A DNA stretch of 64,000 nt, taken from assembly GCA_016792685.1 (NCBI GenBank), contig JAEULQ010000021.1, forward strand, positions 37,539-101,538, given 5' to 3'. The notes under the pieces were generated by a model. That model did no database searches, was not told the DNA's origin, and was given only the letters and a program-made list of their open reading frames with translations. The position numbers and the translations under genes are program-made. Source of the DNA: Tabrizicola sp. GTDB lineage: Bacteria > Pseudomonadota > Alphaproteobacteria > Rhodobacterales > Rhodobacteraceae. The stretch's first letter is position 1, and each line of letters starts with the position of its first letter. This document shows, piece by piece, positions 9,988-19,050 of the stretch.

Positions 9988-11207
9988 AGCTTCTTTTTGT
10001 CCATCAGAACTTTCCTGGACAATTTCTGCATCTTGCGCCCGAAATGCAGCGGCGGGGCCATGATGTCCGGGCCATCACCGACGCCGTGAACCACAACACC
10101 TCCCCGGTGCCGCTGCTGCGCTACACCTTCAAGCCCGAACCGGTCGACCCCAAGGCCACCCGCCTTGGCCGCAACTTCACCACGATGAGCGATCGTGCCG
10201 TCGTTGTGGCCCGTTTCGCCCAGAAGCTGCGGGCGGAAGGCTATGTGCCCGATGTGATCTATGGCCATTCCGGCTGGGGCGAGACGCTGTTTCTCAAGGA
10301 AGTCTGGCCCGAGGCCAAGCTTCTGGTCTTTGCCGAATTCTACTACCGCGGCCGCGGGGCCGACACCGGGTTCGACCCTGAATTCCAGAACTCCGGGTTC
10401 GATCAGGTGATGATCGCGCAAAGCCGTGCCGCCCACATGACCCAGGCGCTTGTCCATGCCGACCGCGGGATCTGTCCGACCGAATGGCAGGCCAGCACGC
10501 ATCCGCCGCTGCTTCGGAGCCAGATCGAGGTGATCTTCGACGGGGTCGATTGCGACCGCCTGGCCCCTAATCCCGATGCCCGGTTCACCTTGCCTGACGG
10601 CCGCGTCCTGAAACGGGGCGACGAGGTCCTGACCTTCGTCAACCGCAACCTCGAACCCTATCGTGGCTACCACGTCTTCATGCGTGCCCTGCCCGATGTT
10701 CTGGCCGCCCGACCCGATGCCCAGGTGGTGATCGTCGGTGGGGACGACGTCAGCTACGGCCAGGCGCCCAAGGAGGGCGGCAAATGGAAGAACATCTTCC
10801 TGGATGAGGTGAAAGACCGGCTCGACATGAGCCGAGTGCATTTCACCGGCCGGGTTCCTTATGACCAATTGGTCGATCTGATGCATGTCAGCCGGGTGCA
10901 TGCCTATCTGACCTACCCTTTCGTCCTGAGCTGGTCGATGGTCGAAACCCTTGCTGCCGGGACGCTGGTTGTCGGCTCGAACACCGCACCAGTGGCCGAA
11001 GTGATCAAGGACGGCGTCAATGGTCGGCTGGTGGATTTCTTCGACATCAAGGGCTGGTCGTCGGTCCTGACCGATGCGCTTGCCCGCCCCGAAGCCTATC
11101 TGCAGATCCGCGAGAACGCCCGTGTCATGGCACGGGAACGCTATGACCTGCGTTCGGTCTGCCTGCCAAAGCAGATCGACCTCCTGACCCGGCTGGAACG
11201 AAGCTGA
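9984..11207 (+). CDS. Glycosyltransferase family 4
   Basis: A 407-residue GT-B fold protein. The N-terminal Rossmann half begins [13 protein letters not shown]. The C-terminal GT4 half includes NRNLEPYRGYHVF, a VVIVGGDD strand and VETLAAGTLVVGSNTAPVAEVI with the E-x7-E donor-sugar motif. The acceptor and product are unknown. It starts with TTG four bases inside the end of yejF, so it is translationally coupled to a peptide importer, which is unusual for a glycan gene. A triple-hairpin repeat follows 12 bp after the stop codon. Confidence 0.85.
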   Translation: MKLLFVHQNFPGQFLHLAPEMQRRGHDVRAITDAVNHNTSPVPLLRYTFKPEPVDPKATRLGRNFTTMSDRAVVVARFAQKLRAEGYVPDVIYGHSGWGETLFLKEVWPEAKLLVFAEFYYRGRGADTGFDPEFQNSGFDQVMIAQSRAAHMTQALVHADRGICPTEWQASTHPPLLRSQIEVIFDGVDCDRLAPNPDARFTLPDGRVLKRGDEVLTFVNRNLEPYRGYHVFMRALPDVLAARPDAQVVIVGGDDVSYGQAPKEGGKWKNIFLDEVKDRLDMSRVHFTGRVPYDQLVDLMHVSRVHAYLTYPFVLSWSMVETLAAGTLVVGSNTAPVAEVIKDGVNGRLVDFFDIKGWSSVLTDALARPEAYLQIRENARVMARERYDLRSVCLPKQIDLLTRLERS

Positions 11208-11219
11208 TCCGCCAGGGGC

Positions 11220-11287
11220 GCGATTTCTTCGAAGAAATCGCATCGGAGCCTTTGAAGGCTCCGGACCGGAATTTTCGAAAATTCCGG
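11220..11287 (+). repeat. Triple-hairpin intergenic repeat, copy 1
   Basis: Three adjacent palindromes. The first is a 22-bp perfect palindrome beginning GCGATTTCTTC (11220-11241). The second is a stem CGGAGCCTT/AAGGCTCCG (11244-11263). The third is a 22-bp perfect palindrome beginning CCGGAATTTTC (11266-11287). The same element occurs at 29808, 44166 (inverted) and 61256. It lies between the GT4 stop and the convergent hemN stop. It has no T-run, so it is not a standard intrinsic terminator. Confidence 0.95.
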
Positions 11288-11305
11288 TGCCCGACCGTCG
11301 CCGTT

Positions 11306-12661
11306 CTAGATTGCCGCCGAGTGCTTGGCCTTGGCGCTGTCATAGGCATCGAAGGCCCGTGCGATCATCCGGGTCAGCGGGCGGGCACGGTCGGGGATGA
11401 AGAAACCCTCGTCCGTGATCCGCACCATATCGCCAAACTCTGAAGCCGCCGCCTGGAACAGCGCCTCGATCCGCGCGGGCGTGGTCGCAAAGTCCGACAG
11501 GAGTTCGGCCCGCAAGACGCGGAAATCGCACATCAGGGCCTCGATGATCCGGGCCCGCAACAGGTCTTCGCCCTGAAACCGGTGGCCCCGGTGGGTGGAG
11601 AACTGCCCGGCGCGGATGGCCTTGGTATGCTCGGCCGTGCCCGAGGCGTTCTGGGCAAAGCCCTGCGGAAAGCGGCTGATCGACGAAGCGCCAAGCCCGA
11701 TCAGAACCGGGGCCGTGTCATCGGTATAGCCTTGGAAGTTCCGCCTCAGGGTGCCTGCCTTCAGTGCCTTGGCCATCCCGTCTTCGGGCTTGGCGAAATG
11801 GTCGATGCCGACCTCGACATAGCCGTCCCAGAGGAAAAGCTGCCGCGCGGTCTCGAACAGCGACAGGCGTTCCTCGGGCGTGGGCATCGCATCCGAGGGG
11901 ATCATCTGCTGACGGCGGCTCATCCAGGGGACATGGGCATAGCCGTAAAGCGCGACCCGGTCGGGAGAGAGGGTCAGAAGCTTCTGCACCGAATCGGCGA
12001 TGCGGGGGCCGGTCTGATGCGGCAGGCCGTAAAGGATGTCGGCATTCAGGCTGGCGATGCCGCGATCCCGGATCTTTTCGGCCACCTCGCGGGTCAGGGC
12101 ATAGCTTTGCTCGCGCCCGATCGCTTTCTGGATCAGCGGGTCGAAATCCTGCACCCCGATCGAGGCCCGGTTCATACCCGAGGCTGCAAGGGCATCCAGC
12201 CGGGCATCGTCGATCTCGTTCGGGTCGATCTCTACCGAGAATTCGCCATCATCGGCCATCGGAGCGACGGCAAAGACCGCATCGGCCAGTTCGCGCATCA
12301 GGCCGGCCGACAAGAGCGTAGGCGTCCCGCCGCCCCAGTGCAGCCGGCTGAGCCGCACGCCTCGCGGCAAATGGCGGGCCAGAAGGGCAAGTTCGGTCTT
12401 CAGGGTCTGCACATAGGCGACCACCGGCTCGTCTGTTGCGGTACCCTGGGTCCGGCAGGCGCAGAACCAGCAAAGGCGGCGGCAGAACGGGACGTGAATG
12501 TAGAGCGAAATCTCGCTATACTCGGGTATGGCTTCGATCCAGCCAGCGAAATCCGTGGGTCCGATTGCGGCGCCGAAATGCGGTGCCGTCGGGTATGATG
12601 TGTAGCGAGGCACACGTGCGTCGAAAAGCCCGTGGCGGGCGAGTTGCGGGTCATGGGTCAT
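11306..12661 (-). CDS. hemN: Oxygen-independent coproporphyrinogen III oxidase (radical SAM)
   Basis: This 451-residue enzyme decarboxylates coproporphyrinogen III to protoporphyrinogen IX without oxygen. The radical-SAM cluster motif is C60-x3-C64-x2-C67, followed by the extra cysteine (CAC) typical of HemN. The N-terminal RVPRYTSYPTAPHF and the GGGTPT and NADILYGLP segments are conserved, and the HemN C-terminal domain is present, so this is not HemW. It is divergent from fnrL across one FNR box, as expected for a gene needed when oxygen is scarce. Confidence 0.95.
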   Translation of the reverse strand: MTHDPQLARHGLFDARVPRYTSYPTAPHFGAAIGPTDFAGWIEAIPEYSEISLYIHVPFCRRLCWFCACRTQGTATDEPVVAYVQTLKTELALLARHLPRGVRLSRLHWGGGTPTLLSAGLMRELADAVFAVAPMADDGEFSVEIDPNEIDDARLDALAASGMNRASIGVQDFDPLIQKAIGREQSYALTREVAEKIRDRGIASLNADILYGLPHQTGPRIADSVQKLLTLSPDRVALYGYAHVPWMSRRQQMIPSDAMPTPEERLSLFETARQLFLWDGYVEVGIDHFAKPEDGMAKALKAGTLRRNFQGYTDDTAPVLIGLGASSISRFPQGFAQNASGTAEHTKAIRAGQFSTHRGHRFQGEDLLRARIIEALMCDFRVLRAELLSDFATTPARIEALFQAAASEFGDMVRITDEGFFIPDRARPLTRMIARAFDAYDSAKAKHSAAI

Positions 12662-12695
12662 CGCACTACGTTAGGCAGAGGCATCCTGGACCTCC

Positions 12696-12709
12696 TTGAT
12701 GCAGATCAA
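12696..12709. promoter_or_regulatory. FNR/FnrL box between hemN and fnrL
   Basis: TTGATGCAGATCAA is an exact match to the FNR consensus TTGAT-N4-ATCAA. The centre lies 41-42 bp from the hemN start codon and 22 bp from the fnrL start codon. Activation of hemN and autoregulation of fnrL are the likely roles. Confidence 0.88.
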
Positions 12710-12724
12710 CCGATTGGAAGCGCC

Positions 12725-13462
12725 ATGCACGACCATTCCGTACATGTTCAGTGCGGCGATTGTCCGATTCGCCACCGGGCGGTTTGCGCCCGTTGCGACA
12801 CGGACGAGCTTCAGCGGCTTGAGCAGATCAAGTACTACCGCAGCTTCCAGGCGGGGCAGACGATCATCTGGTCGGGCGACCGGATGGAGTTCGTGGGCTC
12901 GGTCGTCAGCGGGATCGCGACGCTGACCCAGACGATGGAGGACGGAAGGCGGCAGATGGTGGGCCTCTTGCTGCCGTCGGACTTCGTCGGTCGTCCGGGG
13001 CGCTCGACAGCGGCTTTCGATGTAACCGCGACCACCGATCTCGTTATGTGCTGCTTCCGCAAGAAGCCGTTCGAGGAGCTGATGGCCACCACGCCGCATG
13101 TCGCCCAGCGGCTCTTGGAAATGACGTTGGACGAACTGGATGCGGCGCGGGAATGGATGCTGCTTCTGGGTCGGAAGACCGCGCGGGAGAAGATCGCCTC
13201 GCTGATCTCGATCATCGCCCGGCGGGACGCGGCGCTGCACTTGCGGCGGGCTTCCGGCAACTTGTCGGTCGACCTTCCGCTGACCCGTGAGGAGATGGCG
13301 GACTATCTGGGGCTCACTCTGGAGACGGTCAGCCGGCAGATCAGCGCCCTGAAGAAGGACGGCGTGATCAGCCTGGAAGGGAACCGTCACGTCCAGATCC
13401 CGAACCTTGACCGGCTTCTGGAAGAGGCAGGGGACGACAGCGACGGGGGCATGCTCGTCTGA
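12725..13462 (+). CDS. fnrL: FNR-family oxygen-sensing transcriptional regulator FnrL
   Basis: A 245-residue Crp/Fnr regulator. Cysteines 10, 13, 21 and 24, plus C109/C110, provide the ligands for an oxygen-labile [4Fe-4S] cluster. A cyclic-nucleotide-like sensor domain, dimerisation helix and C-terminal winged helix follow; the recognition helix includes ETVSRQIS (about 200-207), where E and SR read TTGAT half-sites. The ATG at 12725 is chosen because upstream in-frame starts would run back through the FNR box and hemN promoter. The position beside hemN and upstream of usp and ccoNOQP matches fnrL/fnrP loci in Rhodobacter and Paracoccus. Confidence 0.95.
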   Translation: MHDHSVHVQCGDCPIRHRAVCARCDTDELQRLEQIKYYRSFQAGQTIIWSGDRMEFVGSVVSGIATLTQTMEDGRRQMVGLLLPSDFVGRPGRSTAAFDVTATTDLVMCCFRKKPFEELMATTPHVAQRLLEMTLDELDAAREWMLLLGRKTAREKIASLISIIARRDAALHLRRASGNLSVDLPLTREEMADYLGLTLETVSRQISALKKDGVISLEGNRHVQIPNLDRLLEEAGDDSDGGMLV

Positions 13463-13463
13463 C

Positions 13464-13480
13464 CTGTCCACAGTGGACAG
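13464..13480. promoter_or_regulatory. 17-bp palindrome downstream of fnrL
   Basis: CTGTCCACAGTGGACAG begins two bases after the fnrL stop and ends 69 bp before the PhzF start. It consists of two 8-bp arms around one base. It could be an operator for the PhzF gene or a weak structure ending fnrL mRNA. No T-run follows. Confidence 0.4.
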
Positions 13481-13549
13481 TCGTTGCGAATCCTTGCAAA
13501 TCAGCGTCTTGTCCGTGGGCGTTTACCTTTTTTCAAGGTTCTGCCCTCG

Positions 13550-14455
13550 ATGATGCTGGCTTTTCACACCTGCGACGTCTTCACCGACCGCCGCTATGCG
13601 GGAAACCCCCTTGGGATCGTGCTTGGGGCGGATGACCTGACGGCGGTCCAGATGCAGACCATCGCGCGGGAATTCAACCTGTCCGAGACGATCTTTGTCC
13701 AGCGTCCGGTGAACCCGGCCCATACGGCGCGCGTCCGCATCTTCCTGCCCTTTGCCGAAATCCCCTTTGCCGGCCATCCGACCATCGGTTGCGCGATCCA
13801 TCTGGCCACTGGCGCAGCCGGTCCTGGCGACTTTGACTGCGACATAACGCTGGAAGAGGAGGCAGGCCTGGTGCCCGTCCGTGTCTGGCGTCGGGGCGCG
13901 GCCATACGGGCCGAATTCAAGGCCCCGGTCCTGCCGCACGGGGTGGCGGATGCCGTCCTTGCCGGGACCGATCAGCTTGCGGCAGCCACGGGTCTGTTGC
14001 CCGAGGAGATCGGATTTGGCGACCACCGGCCCGGGATCTGGCAGGGCGGGCCGCGATTCCTTTTCATCCCGGTCGGATCGCTGAAGGCGCTTGCCCGGTC
14101 AAAGCCGATGGAACCCGCCTGGGCCGAGGTGACCGCCAAAGCGGGTGCCGCCAAGGTTCTTCTCTACACGCGCGGGCAGGATTGCGATTTCCGCACCCGG
14201 ATGTACGGGCCGGGCGAAGGTGTCCTTGAAGATCCGGCCACAGGATCGGCCAGCGCGATCCTTGCGGCGCAACTCATGGCCGCAAGGGCACTGAGTGAGG
14301 GTGAATCCCGACTGACCCTGCATCAGGGGGTCGAGATGGGACGGCCAAGCGAGATCGGCCTGACCGTCCGCGTGACCTCCGGGTCGGTTTCAGAGGTCCG
14401 CATCCAGGGCAGCGCTGTCCCGGTTTCAGAGGGGCGCATCCATCTGCCGACCTGA
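13550..14455 (+). CDS. PhzF family phenazine biosynthesis-like protein
   Basis: A 301-residue protein with the duplicated diaminopimelate-epimerase-like fold of the PhzF family. The N-terminal DVFTDRRYAGNPLGIV and NLSETIFV segments carry the conserved Asn-Pro and the catalytic Glu. GHPTIG and, in the second half, EDPATGSAS are the family glycine-rich motifs. Family members are isomerases or epimerases of mostly unknown substrate, and nothing nearby indicates phenazine synthesis. The start is placed at the ATG-ATG pair at 13550/13553; an upstream ATG at 13484 would add 22 residues that do not fit the family. Confidence 0.85.
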   Translation: MMLAFHTCDVFTDRRYAGNPLGIVLGADDLTAVQMQTIAREFNLSETIFVQRPVNPAHTARVRIFLPFAEIPFAGHPTIGCAIHLATGAAGPGDFDCDITLEEEAGLVPVRVWRRGAAIRAEFKAPVLPHGVADAVLAGTDQLAAATGLLPEEIGFGDHRPGIWQGGPRFLFIPVGSLKALARSKPMEPAWAEVTAKAGAAKVLLYTRGQDCDFRTRMYGPGEGVLEDPATGSASAILAAQLMAARALSEGESRLTLHQGVEMGRPSEIGLTVRVTSGSVSEVRIQGSAVPVSEGRIHLPT

Positions 14456-14508
14456 ATGCCGTCGGGCAGTGATCTTCACCGAAAGACCACGGCCCGACCT
14501 GCATCTTC

Positions 14509-15354
14509 TCAGTGCGCGAGGAAGACCGGCACCTCGGCGTGTTCCAGCATGTCACGCGTGGCCCCGCCGAGGATCGCTTCTCGGAAACGGGAATGGCCAT
14601 AGGCCCCCATGACCAGAAGTTCGGCATCGACGTCCCGGATCTGGCGCGCCAGCACTTCCGAAACGCGTGGCAAGGTCCGGGCCAGGACGCAGACCTCGGC
14701 CTTGACGCCGTGGCGGACAAGAAGCTGGCAAAGAAGCCCGCCGGGGTCCGAGCGTTCCGGCCCATGCGGCGGCGGGTCGACCACCACGATCTGCACCAGT
14801 TCGGCCCGGCGCAGGAACGGCATGGCACGACGGGCTGCCACCAGCGCCTCGCGGCTTTGGTTCCAGGCGATGATGATCCGCTTGGGAGTGCTGGACTTCA
14901 TGCCCTTGGGCGGCACGATCAGCACCGGTGCCATGCCCTCGAACAGCGCTGCCTCGGTCACGGCCTCGTCCTCGACGCCGCGGGACTTGCCGTAGGGCAA
15001 GGGCAGGATCACCAGATCCGAATAGCGTGCCCGGGCCGCGACCACATCGGTCAAGGCCCCAAGCTGAGTCACGACGGATTCGGCCGAGGACCGCAAGGTG
15101 GGCGTCTGCGCCTGAAGGGCGGCGTTCAGCGCGGTCTCGGCATCTCGGGCCTCTGCCTCGGCCCGTTCCATCGCGGCGGCGATGACGACGGCACCCGAAC
15201 CCACATAGGAATAGCCGATCTGGGTCCGGTCGACGCCAAGCGCCAGACCGTCAAGATGTGCGTCCATCGTCTGCGCGACCTGCGCAGCGGCGGTGACAGT
15301 TTCAAGCAGCCCCTCGGGCGAGGTGGCAACTGTCAGGAGCGATTTGTAGGCCAT
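14509..15354 (-). CDS. Universal stress protein, tandem UspA domains
   Basis: A 281-residue cytoplasmic protein. Its C-terminal UspA domain (about 150-281) has the nucleotide-binding glycine pattern GAYGHSRFREAILGGATRDML, followed by VPVF. The N-terminal half is a more degenerate UspA domain. The start at 15354 has GGGAG six bases upstream; the in-frame ATG at 15360 abuts the ribosome site. In Paracoccus and Rhodobacter a similar protein lies between the FNR gene and ccoN. An FNR box sits at 15410-15423 in class II position, so oxygen-dependent control is likely. Confidence 0.88.
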   Translation of the reverse strand: MAYKSLLTVATSPEGLLETVTAAAQVAQTMDAHLDGLALGVDRTQIGYSYVGSGAVVIAAAMERAEAEARDAETALNAALQAQTPTLRSSAESVVTQLGALTDVVAARARYSDLVILPLPYGKSRGVEDEAVTEAALFEGMAPVLIVPPKGMKSSTPKRIIIAWNQSREALVAARRAMPFLRRAELVQIVVVDPPPHGPERSDPGGLLCQLLVRHGVKAEVCVLARTLPRVSEVLARQIRDVDAELLVMGAYGHSRFREAILGGATRDMLEHAEVPVFLAH

Positions 15355-15409
15355 GGTCATCTCCCGTGAAGGCGGTGCGGTGATAATGCGCGCTTGCCCT
15401 GTGGCCGCC

Positions 15410-15423
15410 TTGACAGAGGTCAA
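15410..15423 (-). promoter_or_regulatory. FNR box for the universal stress protein gene
   Basis: TTGACAGAGGTCAA, a symmetric variant of the FNR consensus. Its centre is about 62 bp from the usp start codon; class II activation at -41.5 would give a 21-nt leader. Confidence 0.7.
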
Positions 15424-15441
15424 TTCGCAGCAAGTGGGGTG

Positions 15442-15455
15442 TTGACCCAGATCAA
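15442..15455 (+). promoter_or_regulatory. FNR box for ccoNOQP
   Basis: TTGACCCAGATCAA matches the FNR consensus at nine of ten positions. Its centre is about 114 bp before the ccoN ATG, so class II activation at -41.5 would place the transcript start near 15490 with a leader of about 73 nt. Confidence 0.82.
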
Positions 15456-15562
15456 GGCACCCAGACCCGCTGCACTGCAGAAGTCGGCCAGTCAATTGCC
15501 CGGCGAAACCCCGAGTCGTTCATCGGGGACGATCGGGCAGACAGGACGAAGGGACGCAAACC

Positions 15563-17161
15563 ATGTGGGACTACTTGAAACTGGCAGGGCTAGGCCTCGT
15601 CGCGGTCTGCGCCGCGATCGCGGCCAATTACGCCCATGACCTTGCCTACCAGGTCAACGCGCTGACGGTGATGCTGGCGGCGGGCATTGCCTTTCTGTGG
15701 GTATTGCGGGGGGCCGGCGATCCGAAGCCGAACCTGCAGCACGAATATTTCGACGGAGTCGTGCGGGCGGGGGCGATTGCCACGGCCTTCTGGGGCGCTG
15801 TCGGCTTTCTGGTCGGCGTGGTCATCGCGCTGCAGCTGGCCTTCCCGCAGCTGAACTTCGAGTTCCTGCAGGGTTATGGCAACTTCGGCCGTCTGCGCCC
15901 GCTGCACACCAGTGCGGTGATTTTTGCCTTTGGTGGCAACGCGCTGATCATGTCGTCCTTCTACATCGTCCAGCGCACCAGCGCGGCGCGGCTCTTCGGC
16001 GGCAACCTCGGCTGGTTCGTCTTCTGGGGCTGGCAGTTGGTAATCGTGCTGGCGGCAACCGGCTATGTACTGGGCGCGACGCAGTCCAAGGAATATGCCG
16101 AGCCGGTCTGGTACGTCGACATCCTGATCACCGTGGTCTGGGTCGCTTTCCTGATCGCCTTCATGGGGACCCTTCTGAAGCGGAAGGAGCCCCATATCTA
16201 TGTGGCGAACTGGTTCCTGCTGTCGATGATCCTGACCGTCGCCATGCTTCATCTGGTGAACAACGCGGCGATCCCGGTGTCGATCTTCGGCTCGGCCCAG
16301 GTCCAGCTCTATTCCGGCGTGCAGGATGCGATGGTGCAGTGGTGGTATGGCCACAACGCCGTGGGCTTCTTCCTGACGGCGGGCTTCCTGGGCATGATGT
16401 ACTACTTCGTGCCGAAGCAGGTCGAACGGCCGGTCTTCAGCTACAAGCTGTCGATCATCCACTTCTGGGCGCTGATCTTCCTTTACATCTGGGCTGGTCC
16501 GCACCACCTGCACTACACCGCGCTGCCGGACTGGGCCTCGACGCTGGGCATGGTCTTCTCGGTGATCCTGTGGATGCCCTCCTGGGGTGGCATGATCAAC
16601 GGGCTGATGACGCTCTCGGGCGCCTGGGACAAGCTGCGGACCGACCCGATCATCCGGATGATGGTGGTGTCGATCGGCTTTTACGGCATGTCGACCTTTG
16701 AAGGCCCGATGATGTCGATCAAGGCCGTCAACAGCCTGTCGCATTACACCGACTGGACCATCGGCCACGTCCATTCCGGTGCCTTGGGCTGGAACGGCAT
16801 GATCACCTTCGGCGTGCTTTACTACCTCGTGCCGCGGCTGTGGAACCGTGAAGGGCTTTACTCGCTGAAACTGGTCAGCTGGCACTTCTGGCTCGCGACC
16901 ATCGGGATCGTCCTCTACGCCTCGGCCATGTGGGTCACGGGCATCATGGAAGGCCTGATGTGGCGTGAAGTCGACGCGAACGGGTTCCTCGTGAACGCCT
17001 TCGCCGACACGGTGGCTGCGAAGTTCCCGATGTATGTGGTGCGAGCGCTGGGTGGCCTCCTGTTCCTAACGGGTGCGCTGATCATGTGCTGGAACCTGTG
17101 GATGACCGTGCGCGCGCAGCCTGTGAAGGCGTCGCAGCACTCGGCGGTTCCGGCGGAATAA
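15563..17161 (+). CDS. ccoN: cbb3-type cytochrome c oxidase subunit I
   Basis: The 532-residue catalytic subunit of the cbb3 oxidase, which reduces oxygen at very low concentration while pumping protons. It is polytopic (about 12 helices). It carries the metal-ligating histidines of the haem-copper family, including the low-spin haem region [19 protein letters not shown] and the CuB histidine pair in [30 protein letters not shown] near the C-terminal third is also typical. GAAGGGA precedes the ATG. First gene of ccoNOQP. Confidence 0.97.
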   Translation: MWDYLKLAGLGLVAVCAAIAANYAHDLAYQVNALTVMLAAGIAFLWVLRGAGDPKPNLQHEYFDGVVRAGAIATAFWGAVGFLVGVVIALQLAFPQLNFEFLQGYGNFGRLRPLHTSAVIFAFGGNALIMSSFYIVQRTSAARLFGGNLGWFVFWGWQLVIVLAATGYVLGATQSKEYAEPVWYVDILITVVWVAFLIAFMGTLLKRKEPHIYVANWFLLSMILTVAMLHLVNNAAIPVSIFGSAQVQLYSGVQDAMVQWWYGHNAVGFFLTAGFLGMMYYFVPKQVERPVFSYKLSIIHFWALIFLYIWAGPHHLHYTALPDWASTLGMVFSVILWMPSWGGMINGLMTLSGAWDKLRTDPIIRMMVVSIGFYGMSTFEGPMMSIKAVNSLSHYTDWTIGHVHSGALGWNGMITFGVLYYLVPRLWNREGLYSLKLVSWHFWLATIGIVLYASAMWVTGIMEGLMWREVDANGFLVNAFADTVAAKFPMYVVRALGGLLFLTGALIMCWNLWMTVRAQPVKASQHSAVPAE

Positions 17162-17173
17162 GGGGACAGGACA

Positions 17174-17917
17174 ATGGCTTTTCTTGACAAGCACAAGGCA
17201 ATCGAAACCCACGCGACGCTCTTGATGGTTCTCAGCCTGCTGGTTGTGACCATCGGGGGGATCGTGCAGATCGTGCCGCTCTTCTACCTCGAGAACACGA
17301 TCGAGAAGGTCGAGGGGATGCGTCCCTACACGCCGCTCGAACTCGCCGGCCAGCAGGTCTACATGCGCGAGGGCTGCTATGGCTGCCACAGCCAGATGAT
17401 CCGCCCGATGCGCGATGAGGTCGAGCGCTATGGCCACTACAGCCTGGCGGCCGAGTCGATGTACGACCGGCCCTTCCTCTGGGGTTCCAAGCGCACCGGG
17501 CCCGATCTGGCCCGGGTTGGAGGGCGCTATTCGGACGAATGGCACCAGGACCACTTCACCAACGCAAAGTCGGTGGTGCCGGAATCGGTGATGCCGCCCT
17601 ATGGCTTCCTGGCCAACAACATCATCGACGGGAAGTACATCCAGGACGTGGTAGCCACGCACCGGATGACCGGCGTTCCCTATAGCGACGAGATGGTGGA
17701 AAACGCGTTGGCCGACTTCACCGCCCAGGCAGACCCTCTGGGAGACGCCTCGGGACTGGAAGAGCGCTATGGCGAGGCTGCCTTCGGCAATCCCGTCAAC
17801 GTCCGGAACTTCGACGGCCAGCCCGAGCTGACCGAGATGGACGCGCTGATCGCCTACATGCAGGTCCTGGGCACGATGGTCGACTTCTCGACCTTCACAC
17901 CCGTGGCAAACCGGTAA
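17174..17917 (+). CDS. ccoO: cbb3-type cytochrome c oxidase subunit II (monohaem cytochrome c)
   Basis: A 247-residue subunit with one N-terminal membrane anchor (about 16-38) and a periplasmic cytochrome c domain. Haem binding is CYGCH at 68-72, embedded in the diagnostic [17 protein letters not shown] methionine in the [11 protein letters not shown] region is the likely distal ligand. It passes electrons from CcoP to CcoN. Starts 12 bp after ccoN. Confidence 0.97.
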   Translation: MAFLDKHKAIETHATLLMVLSLLVVTIGGIVQIVPLFYLENTIEKVEGMRPYTPLELAGQQVYMREGCYGCHSQMIRPMRDEVERYGHYSLAAESMYDRPFLWGSKRTGPDLARVGGRYSDEWHQDHFTNAKSVVPESVMPPYGFLANNIIDGKYIQDVVATHRMTGVPYSDEMVENALADFTAQADPLGDASGLEERYGEAAFGNPVNVRNFDGQPELTEMDALIAYMQVLGTMVDFSTFTPVANR

Positions 17918-17930
17918 GGGGGGCAGAACG

Positions 17931-18122
17931 ATGGAGACCTATTCCTTCCTGCGCCACCTTGCCGACAGCTGGTTCCTGCTGGCGATGACCCTTGGCTTCC
18001 TGGGCCTGTGCCTCTGGGCCTTCCGGCCCGGCTCCCGTGCGATGCACCAGGATGTCGCAACCTCGATCTTCCGCAACGACGAGCGTCCTGCGGAAGCCAC
18101 CTCTGCCAAGAAGGAGGGCTAA
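17931..18122 (+). CDS. ccoQ: cbb3-type cytochrome c oxidase subunit CcoQ
   Basis: A 63-residue single-span protein (helix about 14-31) with a charged C-terminal tail, placed between ccoO and ccoP. CcoQ stabilises the CcoP-CcoNO interaction and in Rhodobacter sphaeroides helps protect the complex from oxygen. The short length and WAFRPGSR after the helix fit the family. Confidence 0.92.
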   Translation: METYSFLRHLADSWFLLAMTLGFLGLCLWAFRPGSRAMHQDVATSIFRNDERPAEATSAKKEG

Positions 18123-18126
18123 GGCC

Positions 18127-18999
18127 ATGTGCGCCAAGCCATTGAAGAAGGAACCGCGGCAGGTGGAAACGACCGGCCACCAGTGGGACGGTATCGAAGA
18201 ATGGAACAACCCCTTGCCCCGCTGGTGGGTGTGGGTCTTCTACGCCACCATCGTCTGGGGAATCGGCTATACCATCGCCTATCCCGCCTGGCCGCTGATC
18301 GAACGGGCAACCCCTGGGCTTTTGGGTCAGAACACGCGGGCGGATGTGGCCGCTGAAATCGCAGCCGTCGATGCCGCGAACGCAGCGACCAAGGAAAAGC
18401 TGATCGCCACCGACCTGAACGCGATCGGCGCGGACCCGGAACTTGCTGGTTATGCCGAACGGGCAGGGGCGGCGGTCTTCCGCACGAACTGCGCGCAGTG
18501 CCATGGTTCAGGCGCAGCCGGGTTCGAAGGCAAGGGGTATCCGAACCTTCTGGACGACGACTGGCTCTGGGGTGGCACGATGGAGGACATCCATCTGACC
18601 GTGACCCATGGCATCCGCACCAACGACGATTCGCGCTACTCGATGATGCCGGCTTTTGGCCTGGACGAGCTTCTGGACGAAACCCAGATCGCCCAGGTGA
18701 CTGAGCATGTGCTGGCCATCTCGGGGCAGGAGCATGACGCTGCGGCTTCCGCGGCTGGTGCCACGATCTACGCCGACAACTGCGCCGCCTGCCACTTGGA
18801 AGACGGCAAGGGTGACCGGGCGCAGGGCGCGCCGAACCTGACGGATGCGATCTGGCTGTATGGCGGGTCGCGCGAAAAGATCATCGAGACGGTGACCAAG
18901 GCCCGTTTCGGCGTCATGCCGAACTGGAACACGCGCCTCTCGGAAGACGAGATCAGGGCTGTGGCCTTTTATGTCCACGGCCGTGGTGGCGGGGAGTAA
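18127..18999 (+). CDS. ccoP: cbb3-type cytochrome c oxidase subunit III (dihaem cytochrome c)
   Basis: A 290-residue subunit with a cytoplasmic N-terminus ([17 protein letters not shown]), one membrane helix (about 34-54) and two periplasmic c-type domains with haem sites CAQCH (122-126) and CAACH (219-223). It takes electrons from soluble or membrane-anchored cytochrome c. The ATG at 18127 is four bases after the ccoQ stop; a longer in-frame reading would overlap ccoQ completely. A terminator follows at 19024. Confidence 0.96.
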   Translation: MCAKPLKKEPRQVETTGHQWDGIEEWNNPLPRWWVWVFYATIVWGIGYTIAYPAWPLIERATPGLLGQNTRADVAAEIAAVDAANAATKEKLIATDLNAIGADPELAGYAERAGAAVFRTNCAQCHGSGAAGFEGKGYPNLLDDDWLWGGTMEDIHLTVTHGIRTNDDSRYSMMPAFGLDELLDETQIAQVTEHVLAISGQEHDAAASAAGATIYADNCAACHLEDGKGDRAQGAPNLTDAIWLYGGSREKIIETVTKARFGVMPNWNTRLSEDEIRAVAFYVHGRGGGE

Positions 19000-19023
19000 C
19001 GCCCCCGGTTCCCTTGAACCTGA

Positions 19024-19050
19024 AAGGGGGCCTTCGGGCCCCCTTCTTTT
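19024..19050 (+). terminator. Rho-independent terminator after ccoNOQP
   Basis: A 9-bp stem AAGGGGGCC/GGCCCCCTT with a TTCG tetraloop, followed by CTTTT. It separates ccoNOQP from the separately controlled ccoGHIS unit. Confidence 0.9.

Noticed and set aside
11220-11287. Triple-hairpin element as an intrinsic terminator or CRISPR repeat
   Set aside because: No T-run follows any copy on either strand, and copies are isolated and many kilobases apart with no spacer array or cas genes.
14456-14508. GTCGGGC/GCCCGAC inverted repeat between the PhzF and stress protein genes as a terminator
   Set aside because: The arms are separated by a long loop and no T-run follows on either strand.
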